From Zopfochytrium polystomum (taxonomy: Eukaryota; Chytridiomycota; Chytridiomycetes; Chytridiales; Chytridiaceae): a stretch of 29,559 nucleotides of DNA. The stretch lies in NCBI GenBank assembly GCA_025765615.1, contig JAIVFJ010000511.1, forward strand, positions 1 through 29,559, written 5' to 3'. Each line of letters starts with the position of its first letter. The first letter of the stretch is position 1. Below the pieces are notes generated by a model. The model saw nothing but the letters and a program-made list of their open reading frames with translations. It searched no databases and had not been told where the DNA came from. Both the position numbers and the translations under genes were made by a program. Shown here piece by piece: positions 9,393 to 19,445 of this stretch.

Positions 9393-10365
9393 TCACGTCC
9401 AAACTGCTGGGAAATTCAAGCAGCCCACCAATTCTTGCATGGGCTTCTCCGTTTGTGGCTCTTCACCATGCTTCTCCAGAACGCACCCTGGCACCATTGG
9501 GGTGGAGATAGTCCTGGCATCCTCCATCCCAAATCTGGTCAGGAACTTGTGTAAATTCGATGAGCTGCTCAATCGAATCTCCCCCCTTCTCTCGGTCCTG
9601 TTGCACACTGATTCCAATATAGCACTCCAGCCTGCCCACATCACAGCTCAAAAGTAGCTCAAAAGTAGCCTTCAGGTGAGTCCAGAACTTCTCGAAGTTC
9701 GCCCTTGCAGAGGCATAATAGAATGTCAGCATATCATCTACAAACAATAGGACCGCCATAATGTCTGGAGCTACCCCTTTAGCAAGAGGCAAGGGTCGTG
9801 CTTCGATGGTCAGACTCCATTCTCCTCCAACCACTTGCGAGCAGTCTTGTACCAAATCCACCCTGCCTGTTTTGTCCCATACAGGGCCTTCTGTAATAGG
9901 TAATAGAGCTTCTCTCAGTTTGGCCCAAATACCTCGTATCCATCCAGCTGTTTCATATAGGCTTCCTCATCCATGCGTCTGTTCAAGTAAGCCACACGAA
10001 TATCGCTTTGGTGAATTTCCATATCAAACTCCAGAGCCAGTACAAGCATCAGCCGAAAAGTCTGTGCTTGTGCTGTTGGCGAGTATGTCTCAGTGTAATG
10101 AAGTCCATAAATCTGGCTGAATCCTCGCCCAACCAGCCTCACCTTCCTCTCCAACAAGTTTCCATCTGCGACTTTCCGTCTCTCCAGGTGCCACTTCGAT
10201 CCAATAGGTTTGCGACCTGGTGGGAGTGGTTTCAATGTCCACGTCCCATATTTGTCAAGTGTTTTCATCTGCTTATCCATAGCGGCTTTCCAACTCTTCC
10301 ATTCGGGGTCATGTTTGACCTCTGCAACAGAAATGACAGCAAAGTTTGCTCGCCCCCCAGTTGAT
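9393..10365 (-). pseudogene. copia reverse transcriptase segment, frameshifted
   Basis: The first frame (9,915-10,280) reads DKYGTWTLKPLPPGRKPIG, then RLVGRGFSQIYGLHYTETYS, then QSDIRVAYLN, the region with the first catalytic aspartate. After a break, another frame (9,463-9,861) holds LLFVDDMLTFYYA, the xxDD active site with F in place of the usual Y. A third (9,393-9,644) holds FGMEDARTISTPM and a degraded VGCLNF. At least two frameshifts separate the pieces. The enzyme would copy element RNA into cDNA. Confidence 0.88.
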
Positions 10366-10412
10366 TTCTTTCCCTTCTTCTTGCGTTATAGGAAATCACA
10401 TACTGCTTGTTC

Positions 10413-11640
10413 TCACTGAGTACGCTCACGATCTTGTTGCATCTGTATGCGCTCACTATGGCGCTCTCGTGGTGAGTGGGGTGGTGAGCGAGGTGGTGAT
10501 GGCTGACTCACAGGGGTGCTTGGCTGTTCCTTTGACAGCACACGCACTGGCAAGCCTGGCTGTGGACTTGTTGCCGCATTTTCCCACGCTTCTGAGTCTG
10601 TATTACTTTCACCCGTACTCTCGCTGTCTGTGTCTGCAGCTGGTGCTCCCCCCTCGCCAGTGAGAGGGACGTCATCATCCAAATCAGATCCTGTGTTGGA
10701 GTGATGACGCCTTTGGCTTGAGTGTGAGGAAACTGTAGCTTTCGAGGTAGAATCACTCAGGTGACCAGTGAGAGTCTCGTCAAACCGCACATTCCAAGCA
10801 ACAAATATTTTGTTTGTGGAAGGGTCCAGAACATTGTACACCTTTCCGCCTTGTGCATATGATAACATGCGCACAACCCAGCTCCGCTCATTCAACTTGT
10901 TCTTGCCAGTCAAATGCTCAGCAGGACGGTGAGCCCATCCCCAGGCTCCAAATACCTGGAGGCTTGCCAAGTCAGGTTTGGTTTGAGTGAATAGCTCAAT
11001 GGGTGTGAGAGAAAGTCCCTTTACAGGCAATCGATTACTCACGTAAACAGCAGTGGTTAGTGCATGAGACCACCACTTCTTATCCATCTGAGCTTCAAGC
11101 AGGGCCAAGCGTGCTCGGCCCAACAAATTCCTGTTTGCAATTTCTGCTTTTCCACTCTGCTCATGCTCATAAGCAATAGGAGCTTGCAGTTTGACTCCAA
11201 TTTCTTTCATCTTGTCTGCAAACCACCCCAGGTAGAATTCTTTCGCATTGTCATACCAAATAGCTTTCAGTGTCCGGTCGCATGCTTGCTCTACCCATTG
11301 GAGCCACAGCATAAAATTGGACAGTATCTCCTCCCCCAACTGGCCCTTCATGGGAAAGGCGACCTTCAGATCAGAGAAGTCGCCTGTTAGGACTAGCCAT
11401 CTCTCACCTTCAACACCTTTTGCCTTGATTGGTGTGAAATCCATGTGAACCAGGTCAAGTGGGTGCTGTGCTCTGGGGTTCTTGGATCGTCGAAATGGAA
11501 GGCGTGTAAGCTTTGCACGCTGACACACATCGCATAGCGAGTCTGACTCTGGTGTAATGGGCTCAAATCCATCCACCATTCCAGAAAGCCGCTTTGCCGC
11601 ATCATGCGATGTGTGGCACAGCTGGCGCAGGTGTGAGATA
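10413..11640 (-). pseudogene. copia integrase segment
   Basis: The frame begins inside the zinc-binding region (CDVCQRAKLTRLPF). The integrase core follows, with LDLVHMDFTPI, a WYDNAKEF segment for the second acidic residue, and AYEHEQSGKAEIANRNLL carrying the final glutamate region. A typical KWWSHALTTAVYVSNRLP and the C-terminal GARGW-like domain (VFGAWGWAHRP, then VLDPSTNKIFVAWNVRFDE) come next. A Ser/Pro-rich linker ends the frame at 10,413. The enzyme would insert element cDNA into the genome. Missing 5' coding sequence and disrupted downstream domains make it a pseudogene. Confidence 0.9.
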
Positions 11641-12373
11641 GAATGCTGACGACTTAGTCGACAGAGTCAACTGAAGTGGGATGCGTTGAGTTATTCCACA
11701 TTTGCAGATGTCCCGATAGGAGTGTAATTACAATGTGTGAGACTGATAGTTGAACCCACGCTGTAGTTCCCCCACTTCTTGGCGCAATGGCTGGATTTGA
11801 CTGAAGAACTCATAGTAAGAGCTCATCGAGAACCCATCCAAACTTTCCAGCGAAAACCAGCGCATGGGTGAGTTGGCTTGCAGTCGGTATGATGGCTTGC
11901 AGCCATCGCTGATTAGCTGCGCCGGTATTGATTATGCTGTGAGCTAATTTTTGCCTCGCTCACAGGGGAAAGTTCCTGGCACAGACAATAGCAACACCCG
12001 AAAAACGCCCTGTGCGCTGCATCTGGACACCCAACAGTGGGAGGTGGCGGTCGAGTCGCAAGGACGGCATCGACCGAAGCAGGACGCAAAAGCAAGTGCC
12101 CCTCAACCTCCTCCAGTTTTTGTGTGTGTGTTGGTTTTGAATTGGGAACCTTTCAAAAACCATTTCTTCCTTGTCAGAGTCTTCGCCCCTTTTGAGAGTG
12201 TGTGTGTCCGACAGTCGGTTGGCCCCCTGACCCTCACCGCCCGCCACCACAGCCAGGACCCGTGCTCGTTGGAACTCCGACCCCAGAACCCATCACCGCT
12301 TGCGGCTCGCCTGCCTCCAGACTAGCTGCCGCCTTCAGCCACTGTTCTCCTGCCGTTGCTGCTCGACACGAAC
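11641..12373. other. Intergenic region upstream of the HMGN-like gene
   Basis: No gene recognised. A short minus-strand frame near 11,780-11,870 (SLDGFSMSSYYEFFSQIQPL) has a coding look but no family match and no clear splice sites. The last 400 bases are pyrimidine-rich and probably hold the promoter and leader of the downstream gene. Confidence 0.4.
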
Positions 12374-13468
12374 ATGCCGGTAAGGGGAGAGTACAACAAG
12401 CAACTTCTTCTTCCACCCGCCGGGACGGTCCTTCCTCCCATGCCTTCCATTCCCCTTCTTTCCTCGCCTTTATCCTACACGTCGCTACTGCAGCCAGGGC
12501 AAGCGAGTGTCCTTCTAGCGCAGAGAATGTGAGGCTGAGAGGTCCTGGATCTGCGACGCCGCCTCTCGCTTGTAGTCGATGGAAGTCGCGGGTGCCCGGC
12601 CCAGAGACCTCCTTGAACGCCCCTCGGTCCGCCACGTCTCAAATGGAGATCTGTACATAGCTCCATCGTTTGAACAAGGCACCTAGAGGCCTTGGACCGC
12701 TTCAGCAGTATCCCTCATATTTTTTTCATCCCTCTTTGGTACCTAATTGCGAGCATCGACCGCTGTCCAGAGAGTGATGGGATGGAGACGTCCCGGTTTC
12801 GGACATTGGTGGCGGGAACAGAGGAACAGACACTTTGTACGCTTTCAACATTTCAAGCGTCCGCTTTCACTTTTTTCACCGCCCTGCTGCTGTTCATCTT
12901 TTTGAGCGTGGACGAGAAGCTGCAACTAATCTGACTGTTTGCCAACACTCCCCTTTCGGATCCATCCCACCCAAATCATTTCTATCTCTACTGACCCAAC
13001 CCAAACCCCCCCTACAAGCCAAAACGAAAGACAGTAGCGCCCGCGGCAGATGCCAAGGCGGCCCCGGAACCCAAGCGCCCGCGTTCCGCCCGGATTGCGG
13101 CAATCGCGTCCGGCAAACCGGCGGCCCCCGCTGCCGCTGCCCCCGTTGCCAAGAAGCGCGCCGCTGCGCCGGCCGCAAAGGCAAAGGCGGCGGCGGCGTC
13201 GCCGCCAAAGAAGAAGCCAGCCGCGAAAGCTGCAAAGGCCGAGGGAGGGAAGGGAAAGAAGGCGACCGGAAAGAAGTCGGAGGCGGTCGTGGAGGAAGAG
13301 GATGAAGGACCGAAGAAGAAGGACGCGGACGGAGAAAAGGACGAGGAGAAGGAGGAAGAGAAGGAGAACGAGAATGGCGGCGATGCCGAGGAGGAGGAGA
13401 AGGAAACGAAGAGCCCGGCGAAGAAGGCAAAGGCCGCTCCGAAGAAGAAGGCGAAGGGGAAAAAGTGA
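12374..13468 (+). CDS. HMGN-like basic/acidic chromatin protein
   Basis: Proposed CDS: 12374-12379 plus 13019-13468, 151 residues. Exon 1 encodes only Met-Pro and runs into a perfect donor (GTAAGG). The acceptor TACAAG at 13018 restores a typical start, MPPKRKTVAP. Near residues 19-31 is PEPKRPRSARIAAI, similar to the RRSAR(L/I)SA nucleosome-binding core of vertebrate HMGN proteins. An Ala/Lys/Pro-rich middle, an acidic stretch near residues 88-125 and a basic tail (KKKAKGKK) follow. This composition and order suggest a nuclear nucleosome or linker-DNA binder. Low complexity limits homology claims: it could also be called H1-tail-like. The 639-base intron is long for this window, and an extra small exon cannot be excluded. 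Confidence 0.7.
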
Positions 13469-13823
13469 ACGTGCGATTGATGAGCTTTGGGGCCAGGGGT
13501 GTTTGGCGAGCGGGCTAGGCCCTTTTCCTAATCGTTTGTATTGTGCTAATCTGATCCTCCCCGCTCTCCCCCTCCCGCTGTGCCCACCCTTTTTTGTTCC
13601 CAAATGGCCGCAAGCTGTTGTGTGATTTGCGATTTTTATCGCCTTCGTACCTGTAGTTCCCTGTCCTCTCTTGTTGCTACTGTTGAGAGTTTCGTGCTGT
13701 TCTTCAACGTTTTACTTTAGTTTCACTGCTTTCCTCTTTCGGTTTGCTAATGTCAACTTGATTTCTGTTCTGAGTTCACTGTACGCCCGAATGTTGCAAG
13801 GGCTGCACTGCTTGTGATGCCTC
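13469..13823. other. 3' flank of the HMGN-like gene
   Basis: T-rich sequence following the stop, probably 3' untranslated region and terminator. No gene seen. Confidence 0.5.
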
Positions 13824-13859
13824 GTGGATGAGGCACCTCGCGAATCAAAGTCTTGCTCA

Positions 13860-14278
13860 ACAGCTGAAGTTTATATCAGCATCTGCGGCAGCGCCGGCAA
13901 CGTCGTGCAAGCCACCAGCAACATGATGGAGTACCTTGGCCTGATCCGCGGGTTGCAGCGCCTGCTGTCGCTACTGCCCCCCCGCAGACCGCCCGCGCCA
14001 GCGACTGCGGGTGTACGGCGATTCCCAGCTGGTCATCGAGCAGCCGCCTCAGGGTGCCTTCTTCTTTTTCCAAGCTTCCCTTTTTTCTCATGTTCCCCGT
14101 CTATTTCTGTACCCCATGCCGCTAAACTCAGGTCCGTTCCAGGGTTTTGAAGCCGTTCCACGCAATCGCCGCGTCTCTCACGGAATGCTTCAGCCAAGTC
14201 ACCTTAACGCACGTTCCCCGGGAGGAAAACACCGTGGCTGACGCACTCTCCCGGGAAGGCCTCGCGCCCCGAACACGA
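13860..14278 (+). pseudogene. RNase H-like (RVT_3 type) sequence with frame breaks
   Basis: Three pieces in order match the RNase H fold used by RVT_3 proteins: NVVQATSNMMEYLGLIRGLQ (the N-x-x-E-Y-xx-L-xx-GL motif), then RLRVYGDSQLVIEQ with the catalytic DS, then VTLTHVPREENTVADALS with the last catalytic aspartate. A run of seven C at 13,977-13,983 separates the first two pieces by one base of frame. An apparent intron near 14,057-14,132 (acceptor CTAAACTCAG) separates the second and third, but no donor fits the phase exactly. The expected N-terminal DG strand is not visible. Either a pseudogene, a retrotransposon-derived RNase H, or a gene with a sequencing error in the C-run. Confidence 0.55.
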
Positions 14279-14892
14279 TCGGCTGCACCATCTTCTACCC
14301 AAACCTCACCGCGACCAAGGAAGTCGACATTGACGGCATCTCGGTGCGCGCCTCCAACTGCGTCGGCACCGCCCTCGTCGGCCAGTCCAACTTGATCGAC
14401 GCCGCCTTCCTCTTCAGCCTGCCCCTGCGCCAGGGCGGCCTCACTGCATTCCGCCGCGTGGTGCCCGTCCTCCCCACCGTGCGCACCGCCGACGGCTTCC
14501 CGCCCATCCAGCAGCAGTCTCAGCAGGAGCCGCCGGCATCCGCTTCCCTCACCGAAGTCTACCTGCGCGGTCAGCTCGTGCTGCCTGTGCTCGGCGTGCT
14601 GCCAGAGCTCCAGGTGACGCTGTGCGCCGACACGCACTCGGCGGGGGACCGCCGGGTCACGTTGACGAATGTGCTGATTGTGGAGCAATTGCCGGTGCCC
14701 ATGCACCTCGGGTATACGAAGATGGATATCACTATGTCGCACAAGGGAAGGCTGCGGCGGGAGAATTTCGAGGAGCCGTATCGCAGCCATCCGTACTGGG
14801 ATGTAGACTGTGCGTTCATGGGGCTTGGAGGGATCGATTTATCGATTGAGCAGCAGAGGGTTCGCAGTATGGGGTATGACGGTTGGCGATAA
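14272..14892 (+). CDS. Unrecognised ORF downstream of RNase H-like region
   Basis: An open frame of about 205 codons reads NTIGCTIFYPNLTATKEVD and ends SIEQQRVRSMGYDGWR, stop at 14,890-14,892. Composition and third-position GC look coding. I recognise no family. No in-frame ATG precedes the conserved-looking start, and the frame differs by one base from the RNase H-like piece that ends a few bases upstream. It may therefore be that protein's C-terminal domain after a frameshift, or the last exon of another transcript. About 30 residues near the middle are Gln/Pro/Ser-rich. Confidence 0.45.
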   Translation, partial: NTIGCTIFYPNLTATKEVDIDGISVRASNCVGTALVGQSNLIDAAFLFSLPLRQGGLTAFRRVVPVLPTVRTADGFPPIQQQSQQEPPASASLTEVYLRGQLVLPVLGVLPELQVTLCADTHSAGDRRVTLTNVLIVEQLPVPMHLGYTKMDITMSHKGRLRRENFEEPYRSHPYWDVDCAFMGLGGIDLSIEQQRVRSMGYDGWR

Positions 14893-15104
14893 TGGTGTGG
14901 TTTTGCTGGGCCATAAATTCTTTTTTGCATGTCGAATCAACTTCTATGCTACATAGCAGGCTGCCAGAGGATTACCGTTTATTTCCTTTCCTTTGAGTTC
15001 GGCAGAGGAAACTAAATAAAAACACACGGGCGAAGATGCGAGGGTATTCATAACTTGTGGAGCCTTTGGGCGAACTGTGCGATCGGGAGCCAGTGAAACT
15101 TCAG

Positions 15105-16041
15105 TCAAGCCGCTAGCGGCTCCTCAGCCCGCCTTGATTCCTTCTGCTTCACGTTGTCTGTGCCACCAAGTGTTAATGTGAGATGGCTTCAATCCATCTT
15201 CGCGACGCCCAACACGTACCAGCAGCGGGGACCTTGGTGGGAACGTCAGGAAGGTCGATCGCCCCTTCAGGTATTGCAGAGGGAGCGTTTGGCGCAGCCG
15301 CAAGTTTGCTATTTGTCTGAAACACAGAATGCAAGGTTGAGCATTGACCCACACATCAAGAGTGCCTCCACTAGTCACCTCTTCGAGGATTAAAGCATCC
15401 AATTCCGCTTCAATCTCCTCGAGATCATCGTTCGAAATCTTCCCACTGATGATGTCGTCGATTTCCTGTACAGACCAGTCCATGCGGGAACGATGAACAA
15501 AACGAGGGGCAAATCAGCACCCCAACAGGAGCGCTTACATTCTGGTACGCAATAGCCTCTGCCGTATCGTCCATGAGCTTCTCGACGGCGTCGACGCTCA
15601 TCTCCTTGTGGATTTGCTTCAACACTTCGTTCCCGGCCTGCAGACCAGCGATAATGTCCCGTTCGATGAGCGAGTACTCGATGGTTTGCGTCATTTGCTC
15701 CAGGTTGAGCAGCTGCATGTCGGTCTGCTGCAGCAGCGCTTCTTGGTACTTTTTCTTCTTCAGGGCGAGGAGTGCCCGTCGCTTGTCATTGTTGCGGAGG
15801 TGGTGCTTCGCGACCTCGGTTTCCTTGGCAAGGACGGCTTCGAGCTGGTTTCGGTCAGGTAGGGTCAGAAATCCGCATGCTTCTGTCCTTCCGTTCGACC
15901 GATCGATACCCTCGTTCGCTCGCTCGCTCGATCGCTCACCTTGCGCTGGTACAGCCTCAACTTATCCCTCTGCACCTTCAAGTCTAGGATGGCCTTGTCG
16001 TGGGCCGTGATCTTGACTCCCTTGGACGAGCTGGCGCCCAT
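15105..16041 (-). CDS. VPS20: ESCRT-III subunit Vps20/CHMP6
   Basis: Five exons, in coding order 16041-15940, 15844-15539, 15465-15379, 15316-15220, 15157-15105, giving 214 residues; all phases agree. The protein matches CHMP6/Vps20 along its length: MGASSSKG is an N-myristoylation signal, followed by AHDKAILDLKVQRDKL, YQRK, LEAVLAKETEVAKHH, KKKKYQEALL, IEYSLIERDIIAGLQAGNE and a C-terminal LPDVP at residues 187-191. LPDVP is the MIM2 motif that binds the Vps4 MIT domain. Vps20 links ESCRT-II to the Snf7 polymer during budding into multivesicular endosomes. Its length is close to yeast and human homologues (about 200-220). Divergent neighbour: Rab28, whose ATG lies 102 bases away. Confidence 0.93.
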
Positions 16042-16143
16042 CGTTTGATCGATCGGTCGAGGGCTGTGCTGCTGGCGGCACCGAACCCTGAACCGAACCA
16101 CCACTCCGAAAATTGTCTGGAATGAGAGAAGAACCAGCAACGC
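16042..16143. promoter_or_regulatory. Shared 102-base divergent intergenic region
   Basis: The only DNA between the start codons of Vps20 (minus) and Rab28 (plus). It must hold both core promoters and both leaders unless transcripts overlap. No TATA box is evident. Confidence 0.6.
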
Positions 16144-17201
16144 ATGATCGCCGCGTCAGCACTCAACGACGACCCAGCGTCGCCCTCCGCCGCCGCCGCC
16201 GCCGTGAGGCTCAACTTTGTACTCCTCGGAGATGCCGCGGTTGGAAAGTCTTCCTTGGCCCTGCGGTTTGCGGATCACTCGTTCGCTCCCGGTGCGCCAT
16301 GCCTCGTCTCGCCTGTGCGAGCATTCACGCGTCGCTCCTGACCAAAACACGAAACAGGCTACAAACCGACTGAGGGGCTGGACCTGTACGATCAATCCAT
16401 ACCCTGCCCAAGTAAGCATAGCCTGCGCTAAATTTTTTCAGTACGTGCTAAATTCAAATGCTCAAACTCTTCCTCCCGCCCCATTCTGCCGAAAATAGAT
16501 GGCGTTCTCGCAAACGTCCGTCTCTGGGACATTTCCGGATCCGCTCTTACCAACCCACTCATCACCAACTGTTTAAACCCAAACACTGCACACGTTGTCG
16601 TTCTCGTTTATGACATGACGCACGTGGGCAGCTTCCAGAACCTCGAGGAGTGGCTGCGGCTGGTTTACCGCTCGTTCCTGGGTCCCGAGGAGTACTGGTT
16701 CGTGCCGGAGGAGGACAACGTGAACTCGAGGCTGCCGATCATCATTCTTGCTGGAAACAAGAGTGAGTTGTGCGGGAGCGAAGCAGATTTTTCTCCCCTG
16801 GGGCTGGCGGGAGAATCCGTCTGATGGTTTTGTTTTTCAGGCGACCTGGCGTCTCAGAGGACGGTCGATGTGGCGCGGCATGCCCAGTTTGCGAGCGACA
16901 ACAAGCTGGCGAGCTGCTTCGTATCGGCAAAGACGGGTGATGGCGTGCAGGCGTGTTTCACACAGACTGCCTTGCATTTGCTGGGTTACTCTGTTGAGCC
17001 GGTGAGCCATACCCCTTTTAAGTCCTACGCAAGATCCGACGTGCATTAACATTGTGCTCTCCCGTTGCCGATTCTTATTGCGCTGTTCCAAAGCCTGGTT
17101 CTGAAAAAGTGCTGTCGACTGCACTTTCTCAAGGCATTCTCTCAGCGCTGTCTGTGACGGGACTTGGGGACCGCCATAGCTCTAAATGCACTTTGCTGTG
17201 A
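16144..17201 (+). CDS. RAB28: Rab28-like small GTPase with CaaX end
   Basis: Five exons (16144-16291, 16358-16411, 16499-16762, 16841-17001, 17094-17201), 244 residues, all phases agree. The P-loop GDAAVGKS is at 29-36, YKPTEGLDL at switch I, WDISGSA at 77-83, GNKSD at 153-157 and VSAKTGD at 183-189. SCFVSAKTGDGVQACFTQ and the YKPTxGLD wording fit Rab28 better than other Rabs. The C-terminus is CTLL, a CaaX prenylation box like Rab28's, not the usual Rab double-cysteine. The residue aligned to the catalytic glutamine (WDxxGQ) is Ser82, so intrinsic hydrolysis should be weak. An insertion (FVPEEDNVNS) lengthens the loop before the NKxD motif. Rab28 acts in ciliary/BBSome traffic and, in trypanosomes, with retromer and ESCRT pathways. 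Confidence 0.88.
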
Positions 17202-17523
17202 GGCTCACACCCAATCTCGGATTTTGCTGTGCTAGACAGGAGTGGAAGTCTCAGCATTTACACCGAATGGCTGCGCCATGCGCATGTAACTGAAAGAAGA
17301 ATATTTCTTCGTCTAGCACAACTGTGTTCAGTCTCCCGCGGTTCCTTTTACAGTTGTGCCAAAGTCACTTGCATTGTGTAGTATTAACAGAGTATGCGGT
17401 GGAACTTAACAGACAAGCAGCCTTTTAGAAAACCATCAACAGCTGCAAACCTGCACAATTAAAACGAAAGTAGCTTGGGGTGAAGTAACATTGATGGGTA
17501 GTGAAGGAAAAGACTTTTTTCGG
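17202..17523. other. Convergent intergenic region
   Basis: Between the stop codons of Rab28 (plus) and the first DUF7918-like gene (minus). Probably two 3' untranslated regions; no gene seen. Confidence 0.5.
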
Positions 17524-18926
17524 CTAGTGGTCCGAGTCCTCGGTCAAGTCAATCACCTCCCTCTCAGCAACTGTGACAGTATTGATTTCGATAATGTCGT
17601 CGTGGACGTCATAGTTGTCTGTCGAATGAGTTTTTGTGCGTTTGGTGCCCAAGTCCTCGTCATTGGGCGCGTTGCCGTGCGTCCGGCTCCGTTTCGTTCC
17701 CTTACTGACAGTCTCCTGTTTGACTTTGGTCTGTTGTGCCGAGAAAAGGAAGAATTGAATACAAATGTTATAATCAAGGATCCGAGGCACTCCGTCGTGC
17801 GCTTACCGTAGAAGCTCCACCTGTCACACCTGTCGGGCCATTGACAATCGAAACGTAATCGTTTTCCAAATCAGGTTCTGGAGTGCGCGGAATAATATAA
17901 AGCTTCTTGAGGTCATCTCAACATCGATATTTTCACGAAAGGAGGATCTGTCAGAATCGTGATGCAGGCAGCGGGGAAGTTTTAGCAAAATGCATCTGTG
18001 TGGGCTCACCCTTCGATCGATACTTGAACCGAAACGCTGCAAGCGCGTGGCCGTCGGCAAGGCGCGTGGTTAGGAATCGCATTTTACCTCTTCCGGCCAT
18101 CGGTGGTCCAAGTGACACCCGTTGGGACACGCACTTTCCTTTCAATAGCTTTTCTGACACAGGTCGCGTCGGTGCTGCAAACTCGTCTTCTTTGGCGGGG
18201 ACGGGGTTTTCGTTCTGGCTGATTACCCAGACACGGTGCAGGGCAACGTCGATGGTGCCCAGCCTACTGGCCGTCGCTGCTGCCTTTACGCCGTCAATAC
18301 CTTTCGGGGGAGGCTCTTCGTCTGTTGAGAGCCGGTATATTAGTTTTAGTGCAAGTATTTGCTTTGCCCGAGACCAACCCCAGCGCCCTGTCCCCACACC
18401 TTACCCGTCAGCAAGTCAGCAAACTGCAGCTCCTGATAGGTGTAACTGCCATCCGCGGCGAAACTGCATTTACTCCAGATGATGATTTGCGATGGCCTTC
18501 CTGTTCCAATCTCTTCAACTGCCTTTACTCCATCGATCCAGACAACGACTTTGAGCGCGTCGCAGCCGTGGTAGGCGGACGGCGAAGGAAATAAGCGGAT
18601 GGAGAATTTCGCGCCGGCCGCTATCTCAATGTACTTTGACACGACCTTGACCCAGGGAAGCGAATTCTCGAAAATTAGATGGCGAAATAGGGCGTGGCTC
18701 TGCGCCTGCATCGCACACGGGGTCAATCAACGCGCCCGCTCCAACGCTACTGAACCTGTGTGTGCAACGGAGAAAAGTGCGCGACGTGGGCCCAGTCTGT
18801 GGATGCACCAGCGTCGCCGATGGCCTTCTCGATACAGTCGTCGTCGTTGTAAAGGGCAGCCGCGGTGCCGTCAACGATCACCTCCGCCGTCACGTTCGCC
18901 GTTTCCGACTCCGCTAGTCTCAGCAT
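17524..18926 (-). CDS. DUF7918-like nuclear protein, paralogue A
   Basis: Five exons, in coding order 18926-18756, 18705-18405, 18321-18010, 17916-17807, 17730-17524; 366 residues with consistent phases. Early exons hold VTAEVIVDGTAAALY, KVVSKYIEIAAGAKFSIRL and VVVWIDGVKAVEE. Exon 3 holds RLGTIDVALHRVWVI, VSLGPPMAG and FRFKYRSK, joined to DDLKKLYIIPRTPEPD. This strand order and the closing FRYRS-ddL-IPRtP block are characteristic of fungal DUF7918 proteins, whose function is unknown. The last exon begins TKVKQETVSKG, a consensus SUMO acceptor (VKQE), then basic KRSRT and KRTKT clusters, and ends EVIDLTEDSDH, a classic SUMO-interacting motif. ATG at 18926 is the first in frame. Donor of exon 1 is GTTCAG, the weakest site. 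Confidence 0.8.
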
Positions 18927-18998
18927 GTCGGCCTGGTCGCTGTCGGCCAATGATGGAGAAATCACAACCAATCGAGTCTTCGCGCATAAATCCTCCAA

Positions 18999-19445
18999 GA
19001 GAGCCTAACCAGCCCGCACGAACTAAAATAACCATCTGCGATTTCACAAGCACGCTCAGAAGGTTTATCAGCAGCTGCATTATGATGTAGGCCTTGCAAT
19101 TATAAGTGGCCTCTCACAAATGCATGCTTGTTTTGCGTTCAACTCTGCTAGCCCATCACTTTCACGGGCACTGCGTTATTTTGAGCCGAGAAAACCTCGT
19201 TACAATTGAATATCCTAGACAATAGCGAGTACATTTGCCGATCACTTTCAGTTGCAGAGTGTTGTATTAAAATATTTGCAACGCGTTTCACATTGTCTTC
19301 ATGAATTACTTATGGGCCATAATTTACCAACCAAAATGTTGCACCCCTAGCAAAGCTGGTAAGAGCAGGGCTTAGCATAGCACGTAGCGAGTCCATCAGC
19401 TTCGGTCGCCTTGCATCCATGCCATTATGCGCCTAATGAATCGGC
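18999..19445. other. Spacer between the tandem paralogues
   Basis: AT-richer than the flanking genes; no coding frame recognised. It should contain the promoter of paralogue A and the terminator of paralogue B. A short A-box-like stretch near 19,350 was judged chance. Confidence 0.45.

Larger units (their letters stand above)
8798..11640 (-). mobile_element. Ty1/copia retrotransposon, 5'-truncated and decayed
   Basis: The order along the minus strand is integrase, reverse transcriptase, RNase H, which is the copia arrangement. Sequence homology starts around 11,640 in the GAG-pre-integrase region (HLRQLCHTSHDAAKRLSGM). Gag, protease and the 5' LTR are missing. The integrase frame is intact over 388 residues, whereas reverse transcriptase and RNase H are broken by several frameshifts and stops. 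Outside the left boundary a polypurine tract and putative LTR follow. The copy cannot be autonomous. Confidence 0.9.

Noticed and set aside
12234..12635. 133-codon minus-strand frame
   Set aside because: Lies across the first exon and long intron of the HMGN-like gene; low-complexity GC-rich translation without family similarity.
13050..13625. 191-codon Arg-rich plus-strand frame
   Set aside because: It is the shadow, in another frame, of the Lys/Ala/Glu-rich exon of the HMGN-like gene; the two minus-strand frames opposite it are also shadows.
14128..14790. 220-codon minus-strand frame
   Set aside because: Antisense shadow of the RNase H-like and downstream plus-strand ORFs; His/Arg/Gly-rich translation with no family.
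19345..19420. Possible tRNA (TAGCAAAGCTGGTAAGAGC resembles an A-box)
   Set aside because: No B-box at a proper distance and no acceptor pairing.
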